NCBI GenBank assembly: GCA_965247355.1
Contig: OZ252011.1
Coordinates: 2,418,001-2,482,000 of the forward strand
DNA length: 64,000 nucleotides
Origin: RHLJ01 sp965247355
GTDB taxonomy: Bacteria; Bacteroidota; Rhodothermia; Balneolales; Balneolaceae
Direction of reading: 5' to 3'
This document shows, piece after piece, positions 16,308-26,182 of this stretch (position 1 is its first letter; each line of letters starts with the position of its first letter). The notes beneath the pieces are model-generated. The model searched no databases. It saw only the letters and a list, made by a program, of their open reading frames with translations, and was not told where the DNA came from. A program made the position numbers and the translations under genes.

Positions 16308-17659
16308 AAGACGTAAAAGGAACACATATCGTCGTAATCGGAGCTGCAAGAAGCGGAGTTGCTGCTGCTTTAATGCTTCAGCAAAAAGGTGCAGAAGTGT
16401 TTGTAACAGATTCTGGTGCAATTTCTATCTCAGCTAAAGCCAAACTGATTGATGCCGGAATCACTTTTGAGGAAAACGGTCATACCTCTACAGCTGAAAC
16501 AGCTAAATTTGCTGTTTTAAGTCCTGGTGTTCCAACCAAGGCTCCAATTGTACAGACTTACCTTAATGTAGGAAAAGAAGTATTCTCAGAAATTGAAGTG
16601 GCAAGCTGGTTCACAAACGAACGAATTCTTGCAGTTACAGGAAGTAACGGAAAAACTACGGTCACTACCTGGCTCAGCCATATTTGGGAAACCGCAAAAA
16701 TTGATTTCAGCCTTTCAGGTAACATCGGATATGCTTTTTCAGAAAAGGTAGAGGATAACAATTGCGATCAAATCTTGGAAGTAAGCAGCTTCCAGCTCGA
16801 TCATATAGCCAGCTTTAAACCGGATATAAGTGTCCTTCTGAATATTACTCCCGATCATTTAGATCGCTATGAGTATAGTTTGGAAAAGTACGCAGCATCC
16901 AAATTTAGAATTACCGAAAACCAGACAGCAGATAACTGGTTCATCTTCAACTATGATGACCCGCTCATCAAGAAACATGTTGAAGCACTCCAAAAGAACG
17001 AAAACTTCCCTCAGTTGTGGGGATTTTCAAATAAACATGAAGTTCCCGAAGGCGCTTTCGTTCGCAACGATCATATCATCTTCAGATTCAATAATAAGGA
17101 AGAAACCCTTATGTCAGTGTTCGAACTCGGTCTCAAAGGCCAACATAATTTACAAAACGGACTTGCTGCTGCTCTTGCAGCCCGCGCCGCTGAAATTAAA
17201 AACGAAGCTATTCGGGAAAGCCTGAAAACTTTTACCGGTGTGGAGCATCGGCTGGAGGTTGCCCGTGAAGTTGATGGTGTTAAATACATCAATGACAGCA
17301 AAGCCACTAATGTGAACGCCGTTTGGTTTGCTCTGGATAGCTATAACGTTCCAATGACGCTCATTCTTGGTGGTCGTGACAAAGGCAATGATTACTCGGA
17401 GCTGGTTGATCAAATCAAGGAAAAAGTACACACCCTGATTGCCATCGGTGAATCAAAAGAGCGGGTAAAAGAACAACTAGGAAATATACCTCCCAACTTT
17501 GAAATGGCTGAGACCATGCGGGATGCCGTTCGTGCTGCAAAAAAAGTAGCTAAACGAGGTGAGATAGTTTTATTAAGTCCGGCCTGTTCGTCTTTTGATA
17601 TGTTTGATGATTACGAGCACCGTGGAAAAGTTTTTAAAGAAGAAGTAAACAAGTTATGA
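16304..17659 (+). CDS. murD: UDP-MurNAc-L-alanine:D-glutamate ligase MurD
   Basis: The 451-residue protein has the Rossmann-like start VIGAARSGVAAA, the ATP loop GSNGKTT near residue 113, and the late motifs NDSKATN and LILGGRDKG. It adds D-glutamate to UDP-MurNAc-L-Ala in the cytoplasm. It overlaps mraY by four bases. The 3' side is odd: an inverted repeat of about 65 bases has been placed between its stop and ftsW. Confidence 0.97.
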   Translation: MKDVKGTHIVVIGAARSGVAAALMLQQKGAEVFVTDSGAISISAKAKLIDAGITFEENGHTSTAETAKFAVLSPGVPTKAPIVQTYLNVGKEVFSEIEVASWFTNERILAVTGSNGKTTVTTWLSHIWETAKIDFSLSGNIGYAFSEKVEDNNCDQILEVSSFQLDHIASFKPDISVLLNITPDHLDRYEYSLEKYAASKFRITENQTADNWFIFNYDDPLIKKHVEALQKNENFPQLWGFSNKHEVPEGAFVRNDHIIFRFNNKEETLMSVFELGLKGQHNLQNGLAAALAARAAEIKNEAIRESLKTFTGVEHRLEVAREVDGVKYINDSKATNVNAVWFALDSYNVPMTLILGGRDKGNDYSELVDQIKEKVHTLIAIGESKERVKEQLGNIPPNFEMAETMRDAVRAAKKVAKRGEIVLLSPACSSFDMFDDYEHRGKVFKEEVNKL

Positions 17660-17674
17660 AAAGAAACAAAGTAA

Positions 17675-17739
17675 CAGAGAGACAAAGTAACAAAGTACAG
17701 AAGAATTCTGCTTTGTCACTTTGTGCCTTTGTCACTCTG
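17675..17739. repeat. Imperfect inverted repeat between murD and ftsW
   Basis: CAGAG (17675-17679), GACAAAG (17681-17687) and ACAAAGT (17690-17696) pair in order with CTCTG (17735-17739), CTTTGTC (17727-17733) and ACTTTGT (17718-17724), around a CAGAAGAATTCTG tip. The CAAAGT-type words repeat in tandem. It looks like an inserted intergenic palindrome and covers the earliest possible start of ftsW. Confidence 0.7.
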
Positions 17740-18940
17740 CAACTGCATTTTGATCTACACCAGTCCACATAGCAATTTATCCAGTGTTTTGGGCACCAGC
17801 CCGGAAGACATCGATACCCGAAAACAGGGCAGCGATCGAATTCTGCTTATGGCCATCATCATACTTATGATGTTTGGGGTACTAGCGGTGTATTCATCCA
17901 TTGCCTTTTTTGCGGCTTCTAATGAGACTTCTGCTTTCGCTTTGGTTACCCGCCATGTGGTAAAACTGGGAATCGCCTTCTTTGTGATGCTGATTGCATC
18001 CAAGATCAACTATCATACCCTTGCTAAATTTAGCGGACTTGGAATGGTCGTCAGCCTTTTTCTATTGGTAGCTGTTCTGATATTCGGAACGGAACAATTC
18101 GGGGCAAAACGATGGCTTAATCTCGGTGGATTCAGTTTTCAACCTTCCACTATAGCTACAGTAGCCCTGCTTCTTCATGTGAGTGTATTGCTGAGTGAAA
18201 AACAGGAATACATCAAAGATTTCAAAAAATCCTTTCTGCCCATTATGGTTTGGGTAACCCTAACCTGCGGATTGATCGGAATTGAAGATTTCTCTAGTGC
18301 AGGTATTCTGATGAGTATTTGTCTTGTAATGATGTTCATCGGAAGAGTAAGTGTACTACAGTTAGGTTCCATGATTACGGTTGCAGTGCTTGGAGGAATG
18401 CTATTGCTTAGTCAATCAACTAACCGGCAGGATCGTGTAGAGCAGTACCTTCAACAGATTAAGAATATTGAAACGCAGGAGTTTTTAACAGGAAGTGGGT
18501 ATCAGGCACAACAAGCGCATATTGCCATTGCAAAAGGTGAATTGCTGGGTGTTGGAATAGGAAAAAGTACCCAGCGTGACTTCCTCCCTGCTCCTTATAA
18601 TGATTTTATTTTTGCCATCATCGCAGAAGAATATGGAATTGCAGGTGCGATGGCTCTCATCGTTTTATTCAGCTTGATCTTAATACGAGGTGTGGTTTTC
18701 ATTGCCCGAAAAGCTGAAGACACCCTTGGATCATTGTTAGCGGTCGGATGTACGCTCACCATCGTTCTTTATGGTTTTGTGAATGCAAGCGTAGCCAGTG
18801 GATTACTTCCTGTAACCGGTTTGCCAATGCCATTTGTGAGTTATGGTGGAACAAGTATGATGTTCGCCGGACTTATGGTAGGCATCCTCCTCAATGTCTC
18901 GAAACATAACCGGGATCAGGGGGCCTTCTATAATGGTTAA
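17723..18940 (+). CDS. ftsW: Peptidoglycan glycosyltransferase FtsW
   Basis: The protein is a SEDS-family membrane polymerase with about ten membrane segments and the conserved late motif PFVSYGGTSM. It polymerises lipid II at the septum with the class B PBP. The start is uncertain: the GTG at 17723 lies inside an inverted repeat and gives an odd N terminus rich in Cys and Ser. A TTG at 17789 would give MGTSPEDIDTRKQGSDRIL, which leads naturally into the first membrane segment. I favour the later start but keep the longest frame here. Confidence 0.9.
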   Translation: MPLSLCNCILIYTSPHSNLSSVLGTSPEDIDTRKQGSDRILLMAIIILMMFGVLAVYSSIAFFAASNETSAFALVTRHVVKLGIAFFVMLIASKINYHTLAKFSGLGMVVSLFLLVAVLIFGTEQFGAKRWLNLGGFSFQPSTIATVALLLHVSVLLSEKQEYIKDFKKSFLPIMVWVTLTCGLIGIEDFSSAGILMSICLVMMFIGRVSVLQLGSMITVAVLGGMLLLSQSTNRQDRVEQYLQQIKNIETQEFLTGSGYQAQQAHIAIAKGELLGVGIGKSTQRDFLPAPYNDFIFAIIAEEYGIAGAMALIVLFSLILIRGVVFIARKAEDTLGSLLAVGCTLTIVLYGFVNASVASGLLPVTGLPMPFVSYGGTSMMFAGLMVGILLNVSKHNRDQGAFYNG

Positions 18941-20042
18941 TCCAAAGATTTTAATAGCTGCAGGTGGAACCGGTGGGCATGTATATCCAGCTATTGCAAT
19001 AGCAGATGCATTAAAAGCTGAACATTCAGCCACAGAAATTTTATTTGTAGGTACTAAAAACCACATGGAGTGGAAAGCAGTACCTAAAGCAGGTTATGAA
19101 ATCAAAAATGTCTGGATTAGTGGTTTTCATAGAAGACTTACTCTGAAAAATCTCTTATTCCCAATTAAACTGATTACTGCTCTTACCCAAAGTCTGAAAA
19201 TTGTTTCCTCTTTTAAACCACAAGTGGTGGTTTCATGTGGCGGATATGTGGCAGGTCCCGTTGGATGGATTGCAGGTAAAAGAGGAGTACCGGTTGTTAT
19301 TCAGGAACAAAATGGATTTCCAGGAGTGACAAACCGACTTCTTGCTAAGTTTGCCAGTAAAATTTTCACTGCATTTAAAGAAGCTGAAAAATTCCTTCCT
19401 GCTGATAAGATTACAATCTCCGGAAACCCTACACGAAACACGTTAACTACTATTGATAAGAGTCTTGGATTGACTGCTTTTGGGTTTGATGAATCCAAAC
19501 CTGTGATTTTGGTTATGGGTGGAAGTGGAGGAGCCAGATCCATCAATGAAGCCATCAAAGAGAATCTGAGTACCCTGCATAACAAAGCAGGACTTCAAAT
19601 TATCTGGCAGTGTGGTTCAAGATATTATAAAGCACTTTCTGAAGAGGTTGATGAAGCAAAATATCCGAATTTGAGGCTTACTGAATTCATTGATAACATG
19701 CCGGAGGCTTATGCCGCTGCAGATTTAGTAATTAGTCGCGCCGGAGCAAGTTCCTGTTCAGAGTTTATGCTTACCGGCATGCCGAGTGTGTTGATCCCTT
19801 CCCCAAATGTGGCAGGAGATCACCAGACCGAAAATGCTAAGTCCATGGCCGATGCCGGTGCTTCTGAACTATTGAAGGATGAAGATGCTGTAAATGCACT
19901 TCCTGAATTGGTAGAAAGTTTGATTTCAGATCAGGAGAAACTACAGAAAATGAACAAGGCGGCTTTGAGCCTTGCTAAGCCAAATGCAGCAAAAGAAATC
20001 GCTCAGGAAATTTTAGAACTCGCAAAATCCCGAATGAATTGA
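18933..20042 (+). CDS. murG: Lipid II synthase MurG
   Basis: From the ATG at 18933 the protein has 369 residues and starts MVNPKILIAAGGTGGH, the glycine-rich loop that begins all MurG proteins. An earlier in-frame ATG at 18894 would overlap ftsW by 47 bases and add an unneeded tail. Later motifs GGSGGARSINE and the GAGASSCSE-like SRAGASSCSEF bind UDP-GlcNAc. It adds GlcNAc to lipid I on the inner face of the membrane. The stop overlaps the following murC start region. Confidence 0.96.
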   Translation: MVNPKILIAAGGTGGHVYPAIAIADALKAEHSATEILFVGTKNHMEWKAVPKAGYEIKNVWISGFHRRLTLKNLLFPIKLITALTQSLKIVSSFKPQVVVSCGGYVAGPVGWIAGKRGVPVVIQEQNGFPGVTNRLLAKFASKIFTAFKEAEKFLPADKITISGNPTRNTLTTIDKSLGLTAFGFDESKPVILVMGGSGGARSINEAIKENLSTLHNKAGLQIIWQCGSRYYKALSEEVDEAKYPNLRLTEFIDNMPEAYAAADLVISRAGASSCSEFMLTGMPSVLIPSPNVAGDHQTENAKSMADAGASELLKDEDAVNALPELVESLISDQEKLQKMNKAALSLAKPNAAKEIAQEILELAKSRMN

Positions 20043-21469
20043 TGGAGAATAGAATCGAAACACAACCCATTTTTGGAAGAACCAAGCATATCCACATGGT
20101 TGGGATAGGTGGAATTGGTATGAGCGGGATGGCCGAGATCTTAATTCATCGCGGATATAAAGTTACCGGTTCCGATGGTGCACTTGGTGAAACAACCAAG
20201 CGACTCGAGGAAATTGGAGCTACTATTTATGAAGGCCATAGCCCGGAGAATATTGAGGGTGCCGATGTAGTCGTATATACCAGCGCTGTAAAAGCGGATG
20301 AAAACGAAGAAACAAAAGCAGCCATTGAGCAACGTATTCCAACCATCAAAAGAGCCGAAATGCTGGCCGAATTGATGAAGATGAAATACGGAATCGGAGT
20401 GGCTGGAACGCATGGTAAAACGACCACGACTACTATGGTAGGTTTAGTTACCCGTGCAGGAAATTACGATCCGACTATCATTGTAGGTGGAAAGGTGCAC
20501 AGTTTTGATAAGACGAATGCAGTAGTTGGTAAAGGTGATGTAATTGTAGTTGAAGCTGATGAATTCGACCGAACATTCCTACGCTTAACTCCTTCTATTG
20601 CCATTATTACGAATATTGAAGCAGAGCATCTGGATATCTATGATGATCTGGAAGATGTAAAAAAGGCTTTTGTAGATTATGCTAATAAAGTTCCGTTCTA
20701 TGGAGCCGTTATTGTATGCCTGGACGATCCGAATGTGAGAAGTATTCTTCCCCAGCTTCAGCGACGTGTTCTTTCTTATGGGCTGACTCCACAGGCGCAG
20801 CTTCGGGCTACTGATATCAATTTATCTGAATTCACCGCCACCTTCACAGTTACTAATAATGGTGAGAAACTGGGTGTAATCACACTCAAATCACCGGGTG
20901 AGCACAACGTATTAAACGCACTGGCTTCTATTGCTACAGGAATTGAGTTAGGCATTGATTTCAAATTGATAAAATCCGGGATCGAAAGTTTTCAGGGTGT
21001 TTACCGTCGCTTCCAGATGAAGTATAACAACGGAATGATGGTGATTGATGATTATGCACATCACCCAACCGAAGTTCAGGCAACGTTGAATGCCGCCCAC
21101 AAAGGATGGCCTGACCGAAGAGTAGTAGCTGTTTTTCAGCCTCATTTATTCTCACGTACTCAGGAATTATATAAAGAATTTGGACTTTCTTTCTTTGATG
21201 CAGAGGTACTCATTGTGACCGATGTGTATCCATCTCGTGAAAAACCGATTGAAGGAGTCACCGGTAAATTAATTGCAGATACCGCGGAGCAGTATGGTCA
21301 CAAAAATGTGATTTATGTGGAAGACAAAAATGATGTGACTGAAAAGCTGAAGGAAATCACCAAAACCGGAGACATCATCATCACAATGGGTGCAGGTGAT
21401 ATTTACCTATCCGGAGAAAGCTTCGTGGATGAAATTGAATCTGGAAATTACAAAGTAAGTGCAAATTAA
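20042..21469 (+). CDS. murC: UDP-MurNAc:L-alanine ligase MurC
   Basis: The 475-residue ligase opens with HMVGIGGIGMSGMAEIL, has the ATP loop GTHGKTTTT near residue 121, and the motif DDYAHHPTE. It adds the first amino acid of the stem peptide. The ATG at 20042 overlaps the murG stop (TGATG); a TTG just before it is possible but less likely. It sits late in the cluster, after murG, as in many Gram-negatives. Confidence 0.97.
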   Translation: MENRIETQPIFGRTKHIHMVGIGGIGMSGMAEILIHRGYKVTGSDGALGETTKRLEEIGATIYEGHSPENIEGADVVVYTSAVKADENEETKAAIEQRIPTIKRAEMLAELMKMKYGIGVAGTHGKTTTTTMVGLVTRAGNYDPTIIVGGKVHSFDKTNAVVGKGDVIVVEADEFDRTFLRLTPSIAIITNIEAEHLDIYDDLEDVKKAFVDYANKVPFYGAVIVCLDDPNVRSILPQLQRRVLSYGLTPQAQLRATDINLSEFTATFTVTNNGEKLGVITLKSPGEHNVLNALASIATGIELGIDFKLIKSGIESFQGVYRRFQMKYNNGMMVIDDYAHHPTEVQATLNAAHKGWPDRRVVAVFQPHLFSRTQELYKEFGLSFFDAEVLIVTDVYPSREKPIEGVTGKLIADTAEQYGHKNVIYVEDKNDVTEKLKEITKTGDIIITMGAGDIYLSGESFVDEIESGNYKVSAN

Positions 21470-22216
21470 TTGAGTGAGAAGGCAACACATACCGAAACTC
21501 AAAAAGGGAAATTACTTCCCTGGTTGACCGCCATTTTGATGGTGCTTGGAATCGCTGTGCTTGCTGCCATGTACTGGAATCGCAACGTGACTATCAATGA
21601 AGTAGCGGTAACGGGTGCTTATTTCAATACTCAGGAAGAAATTCTTAAGGCAGCAGATGTGCCTTTGGGTATTAAACCAGATAGCCTGGATTTAACATCC
21701 CTGATTGCCCGAATTGAGGTTTTAAACTACGTGAAATCCGTTATGCCTTATGTAGAACCAAGCGGCGATTTAGAACTGACAATTACAGAACGAACTCCAA
21801 TCGCGATATTAGTTCAAGGTTCAAACAGAATGTATGTGGATGAAGAAGGTGTTCGACTTCCAATTCTTGAGGGAAAGACACTGGACCTGCCTTTGGTTTA
21901 TGGATTCAGAGCTACAACCGGAATGGATACTCTGAAATCGAATGAGTTTAAACAGATTAGAGACTTTCTGGTAGGAGCCAGAATTAATGAATTTGGTTGG
22001 GCAACCATCAGCGAAGTTGCCTATAGCACCGAAGAAGGAGTTGTGGCTCTGAGTCACGAAAACGGAGTAAAACTTCTCTTTGGGACCAATGATTTCGAAA
22101 CTAAGCTTCGGAATTGGGAAGCCTTTTATGCAGATGTAATCCGCACGAAAGGAATTCAGGCAATGCAACAGGTGGATCTCAGATTCAAAAACCAGGTCGT
22201 CACTCGTGAAAGTTAG
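21470..22216 (+). CDS. ftsQ: Cell division protein FtsQ/DivIB-like
   Basis: This 248-residue bitopic protein has a short cytoplasmic tail, one membrane segment (about 17-36) and a POTRA-like domain beginning VTINEVAVTGAYFNTQEEIL. The region LELTITERTPIAIL is the typical join between the POTRA and beta domains. It begins with TTG directly after the murC stop. In the divisome FtsQ scaffolds FtsL and its partner. Position between murC and ftsA supports the name. Confidence 0.88.
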   Translation: MSEKATHTETQKGKLLPWLTAILMVLGIAVLAAMYWNRNVTINEVAVTGAYFNTQEEILKAADVPLGIKPDSLDLTSLIARIEVLNYVKSVMPYVEPSGDLELTITERTPIAILVQGSNRMYVDEEGVRLPILEGKTLDLPLVYGFRATTGMDTLKSNEFKQIRDFLVGARINEFGWATISEVAYSTEEGVVALSHENGVKLLFGTNDFETKLRNWEAFYADVIRTKGIQAMQQVDLRFKNQVVTRES

Positions 22217-22254
22217 CAACATATATAGCAATCATTTAAACAAGCGGAACTGAC

Positions 22255-23514
22255 ATGTCAGAACAAGAAAACATCATGGTCGGTCTCGACATCGGGACAA
22301 CAAAAATATGCGCAATTGTAGCCTCTATTGATGAGCAGGAACGGATTAACATCCTTGGAGTGGGAAAAGCTCCAAGCGATGGCTTAAACCGTGGCGTAGT
22401 CGTTAACATCGATAAAACCGTTAATGCCATTAAAGATGCCATTGCCCAGGCCGAGCTTGCATCCGGAATTCAGGTAAATTCTGTAAATGTGGGTATCGCC
22501 GGAGATCACATCCGCAGCATGCGCAGTAAGGGTGTAATCACCATCAACAATAAAGACAATGAAATTACTGGTCAGGATGTAGAGCGTCTTTTAGAAGATT
22601 GCCAGCGTATTATGCTTCCTACAGATCAGCAGATTCTGCATGTAATTCCGCAGGAGTTTGTGGTTGACGGGCAGGATGGAATCAGCGACCCGGTTGGAAT
22701 GAGTGGTATGAGGATGGAAGCTGAAGTGCACATTATCACCGGTCTCGTTTCTGCTGCAAAAAATATCTACCGATGTGTGGAACGAGCTGGCTATCAGGTT
22801 GCAGATATTATTCTCGAGCCACTTGCTTCTTCTTATGCGGTTCTAGACCAGGAAGAAAAAGAAGCAGGTGTGGTTTTAGTGGATATCGGTGGAGGAACTA
22901 CTGACGTAGCGATCTTCCAGGACAATACAATCAGACATACAGCTGTAATTGCCATAGCAGGACAAAAAGTAACCGATGATATCCGTTTGGGACTCAGCGT
23001 GCTGGATGATCAGGCCGAAACGCTCAAAAGAAATCATGGAGAAAGCTACGCTGATATGATCCAGAACGACGAAGTGATCACTGTACCTGGTATTGCAGGT
23101 CGACCTCCAAAAGAAATTACGAAAAGTATTCTCGCCAAAATCATTCAGGCTAGAATGGAAGAAATTTTAGAAATCGTTAGTATTGAAATCAAAAGAAGTG
23201 GATATCAGGAATCACTTAGCGCCGGAGTTGTATTAACCGGTGGCGGATCTCTGATTAAGAATATTACCTCCCTCGGATCAGAAATACTGGGAATGGATGC
23301 CAAAGTTGGTATCCCGCTTGGTATTACCGGCGGATTGGTTGAAGAAGTAAACAGCCCTATTTACGCTACCGGCGTTGGGTTGGTGGTACATGCCCTTCAA
23401 ACAGGCACAAATACCAATAAAACGATGATTCCTTCTTCAGCTAAAGCAACCAGTGTAGAACAAGTGATGGCAAAAATAGCCGATCGCATGAAAAGTTGGT
23501 TCAAAGAACTTTAA
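22255..23514 (+). CDS. ftsA: Cell division protein FtsA
   Basis: The 419-residue actin-like ATPase shows the phosphate loops VGLDIGTTKICAIV at the start and LVDIGGGTTDVAIF near residue 205, plus the adenosine motif VLTGGGSLI. The C-terminal helix DRMKSWFKEL is an amphipathic membrane anchor. FtsA tethers FtsZ filaments to the inner membrane. It lies 38 bases after ftsQ and 58 before ftsZ, the usual order. Confidence 0.97.
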   Translation: MSEQENIMVGLDIGTTKICAIVASIDEQERINILGVGKAPSDGLNRGVVVNIDKTVNAIKDAIAQAELASGIQVNSVNVGIAGDHIRSMRSKGVITINNKDNEITGQDVERLLEDCQRIMLPTDQQILHVIPQEFVVDGQDGISDPVGMSGMRMEAEVHIITGLVSAAKNIYRCVERAGYQVADIILEPLASSYAVLDQEEKEAGVVLVDIGGGTTDVAIFQDNTIRHTAVIAIAGQKVTDDIRLGLSVLDDQAETLKRNHGESYADMIQNDEVITVPGIAGRPPKEITKSILAKIIQARMEEILEIVSIEIKRSGYQESLSAGVVLTGGGSLIKNITSLGSEILGMDAKVGIPLGITGGLVEEVNSPIYATGVGLVVHALQTGTNTNKTMIPSSAKATSVEQVMAKIADRMKSWFKEL

Positions 23515-23572
23515 ACAGCAATCATCTATAGAAACAGAATAATTCAGTAAACAAACATAAACAGGAGTAATC

Positions 23573-24880
23573 ATGGCTACTTTCTTTTTTGATGAACAAA
23601 GCCAGGAAAACGCTAAAATTAAAGTCATTGGCGTTGGCGGTGGTGGCGGAAACGCTATCAATAATATGATAAATATGGGCCTCGATAGTGTAGAGTATAT
23701 CGCACTTAATACCGATGCCCAGGCACTTAAAAACAGTATGGCTGACCTTAAGATTCAGGTTGGATCTGCTCTGACCAGTGGTCTTGGAGCAGGTGCGCGT
23801 CCTGAAATCGGTCGTGAAGCGGTAGAAGAAAACCGTCACGAGATTGAGGAATCCATCGAGAGTGCAGACATGGTTTTTGTAACCGCCGGAATGGGTGGTG
23901 GAACAGGAACCGGAGGCGCTCCCGTAGTTGCGGGAATGGCCAAACGAAAAGGAATTCTTACAGTGGGGATTATTACGACTCCATTTGAGTGTGAAGGTAA
24001 GATTCGTAAAAAATATGCTCTGGAAGGTATCAATGAGCTAAAGAAAAACTGCGATACCGTAATAGTAATCCCTAATGAGCGATTACTGGATATCGCCGAT
24101 GAGAATACTTCGCTAATGGAAGCTTTTGCTTTGGCGAATGAAGTCTTATACAGCGCGACTCGTGGAATCAGCGATTTAATTCTGATGCCTGGTCTGATCA
24201 ACCTTGACTTTGCAGACGTTCGTACTACCATGACAGATGGTGGCGCTGCAATTATGGGTTCTTCAACTGCACAAGGAAATGACCGGGCTGAAATTGCTGC
24301 GCGTGAAGCAATCAACTCTCCTCTACTTGATGGAGTAAGCATCCGTGGCGCAAGAAATGTACTGGTTAATATTTCAGCAGGTTCAAACCTTGGAATGAAA
24401 GAAACGACAACGGCGACCAGCATTATTCAGCAGGAAGCTGGTGATGATGCAGAAATCATCTTAGGTACAGTCCTTGATGAAGAGTTTGGTGACGAAATCA
24501 GAGTTACAGTAATTGCAACAGGATTTGATTTAGCCGAAGACAGAACTTCAGCTAAAGTTGCACCAAACAAACCACTAAACGCTGCGGCAGAAAATGCGCT
24601 GAAAAATCAGGCCCAACCTAAAAAAGAAATAGCAACCCGGTTCACAAGAACAACGGGTGATTTCTATAAAGGTGAAGGAAACCTGAAGAGATTGGATACT
24701 CCTTCTTATTTACGAAGAGATCTCAACGTAAAGAAAGAAGAACAACCAACTGCTCAGGAAGAAGAAACCAACTCTGATTCAGAGCAAAACACAAATGTAG
24801 CTCCTTTCCAAAGCAGAACGGAGCGAATTAGAAAAGACGATTCTGATCAACCCGCATTCCTGCGAAAGATCATGGATTAA
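23573..24880 (+). CDS. ftsZ: Cell division GTPase FtsZ
   Basis: The 435-residue tubulin homologue has the GTP signature GGGTGTG near residue 109 and the T7-loop region NLDFADVRTTM. A charged, variable linker runs from about 345 to 420 and ends in the conserved tail DQPAFLRKIMD that binds FtsA. An AGGAG ribosome site lies just before the ATG (AACAGGAGTAATC), one of the clearest in the window, fitting high expression. It ends the cluster and is followed by a structured 3' region and a terminator. Confidence 0.98.
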   Translation: MATFFFDEQSQENAKIKVIGVGGGGGNAINNMINMGLDSVEYIALNTDAQALKNSMADLKIQVGSALTSGLGAGARPEIGREAVEENRHEIEESIESADMVFVTAGMGGGTGTGGAPVVAGMAKRKGILTVGIITTPFECEGKIRKKYALEGINELKKNCDTVIVIPNERLLDIADENTSLMEAFALANEVLYSATRGISDLILMPGLINLDFADVRTTMTDGGAAIMGSSTAQGNDRAEIAAREAINSPLLDGVSIRGARNVLVNISAGSNLGMKETTTATSIIQQEAGDDAEIILGTVLDEEFGDEIRVTVIATGFDLAEDRTSAKVAPNKPLNAAAENALKNQAQPKKEIATRFTRTTGDFYKGEGNLKRLDTPSYLRRDLNVKKEEQPTAQEEETNSDSEQNTNVAPFQSRTERIRKDDSDQPAFLRKIMD

Positions 24881-25195
24881 TTCTCCAAGAAAACCGGCTT
24901 TTCCCCGGGATCCCATGGGAATGGTATCTCTAAGCCGGATTAGTTTACTGGATGAATATAGCCGGGATCGCCATAGTGCGATCGGGCCTACAGACGGCAG
25001 GCTATAGATTGCTAACAATAAAAGAAGCTCCTTGATAGGGAGCTTCTTTTTTTTATTGAATAGATAGTATTCTTTCTGTATCAAATCGAATTAGCAATTT
25101 CAAGAATTAAAAAAACTATTCTTATTCCGTTGTGATTCTTGTCAATTGTATTGATAAATTAATTCCAACATGTAAAAGAAGCCTTCATACTCTAT
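24881..25195 (+). other. Structured intergenic region after ftsZ
   Basis: Two multi-part folds precede the terminator. CCGGCTT (24894-24900) pairs with AAGCCGG (24932-24938). TATAGCC (24957-24963) pairs with GGCTATA (25000-25006) around an inner GATCGC/GCGATC hairpin. No ORF is convincing. It may be an ftsZ 3'-UTR structure or a small RNA; the last 130 bases before the next gene show nothing clear. Confidence 0.4.
25020..25053 (+). terminator. Intrinsic terminator of the division cluster
   Basis: AAGAAGCTCC pairs with GGGAGCTTCTT around a short TTGATA loop and is followed by a run of eight or more T residues. It ends the long mraZ-to-ftsZ message. Confidence 0.88.
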
Positions 25196-26182
25196 ATGTC
25201 CCTAAAAAACGACCTCTTAATTCTTGGTTCTCAAAATTCGAAGGAAGCGGATCAGGAGCTCTCACGTGACCAGATATTTCCCGTTCAGATTTTACACATA
25301 GATGGAAGCATCTCACCGATCAATTTTTTCCAGAGTTGGGGTGAAGTTGGGGTTAGTTCTATTGCATGGCACCATAGCATGAAAGAGCATCTTTTTGTTT
25401 CTATAAATGATGAGATTAGAAAACTGGACATAAATTCAGGGAATTATTCAGTCTTAAGTATATCAGATGTAGCTGACATCCATGATATTAATTTCCTGGG
25501 AGATACTCTTTGGATCTCGAATACAGAATATGATGAAGCTATAGAGTATAATGTTCACCTTGATAAAGTGGTACAAAGAATTTCACTGAGTGAATACCGG
25601 ACAGAAGCGAAAAATGAAACCGATGAAAAGGTAAAAGATCAGTTTCATTGTAATCAGGTTTTCAGAGATTATAATGGAGATTTATGTGTATTGATTCATA
25701 ACATAACGGGTTGGCAATACTTCCGAATCGTTTTGGAAATGCTGATTCGAAGACAAGGAGAGGGTGGAGTAATTAACCTCGATAAGAAAAAAGTAGTACA
25801 ACTTAAGCTCCAAAGTCCACATTCCGTCCGTAAAATTAATAATGAATATTGGATACAGGATAGCAGCGATCAAACTACAAAAATTTATGATCGTGACTGG
25901 AAACTTACAGGATCGATCAATACCGGAGGATTTGGACGTGGGGTCGACTTTTCTGAAGATGTAGGAGTTGCATACATAGGAATTTCAGCCACCAGAAAAC
26001 GTTACTTACGAGTAATACCGGCAGGCGGTAAACATGATAATCGGGTAATGGTGGTTGATATAAAAACACATAAAGAACTAGACGTTATTTCCATACCCAA
26101 TATAGAACAAGTAGACAATGTCTATGTTCTTGACGAAAAGATGAAAACTCTTTTTGAAAACCTAAACACATTGGCAAACTAA
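25196..26182 (+). CDS. Conserved hypothetical, beta-propeller-like (DUF4915/TIGR03032-like)
   Basis: The 328-residue protein has no signal peptide. It holds spaced segments such as DINFLGDTLWISN, SPHSVRKINNEYWIQDS and GFGRGVDFSEDVGVAYIG, which look like blades of a propeller and recall the DUF4915/TIGR03032 group. Function unknown. It stands alone between the ftsZ terminator and a convergent permease gene; the two stop codons overlap by four bases (26179-26182). Family assignment is tentative. Confidence 0.6.
   Translation: MSLKNDLLILGSQNSKEADQELSRDQIFPVQILHIDGSISPINFFQSWGEVGVSSIAWHHSMKEHLFVSINDEIRKLDINSGNYSVLSISDVADIHDINFLGDTLWISNTEYDEAIEYNVHLDKVVQRISLSEYRTEAKNETDEKVKDQFHCNQVFRDYNGDLCVLIHNITGWQYFRIVLEMLIRRQGEGGVINLDKKKVVQLKLQSPHSVRKINNEYWIQDSSDQTTKIYDRDWKLTGSINTGGFGRGVDFSEDVGVAYIGISATRKRYLRVIPAGGKHDNRVMVVDIKTHKELDVISIPNIEQVDNVYVLDEKMKTLFENLNTLAN

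Noticed and set aside
17656..17770. ATG overlapping the murD stop as the ftsW start
   Set aside because: The position would fit the cluster, but its frame differs from ftsW and meets a stop within 40 codons.
23836..24423. 195-residue ORF opposite ftsZ
   Set aside because: A long antisense frame produced by the codon pattern of ftsZ, with Ser- and Arg-rich low-quality protein.
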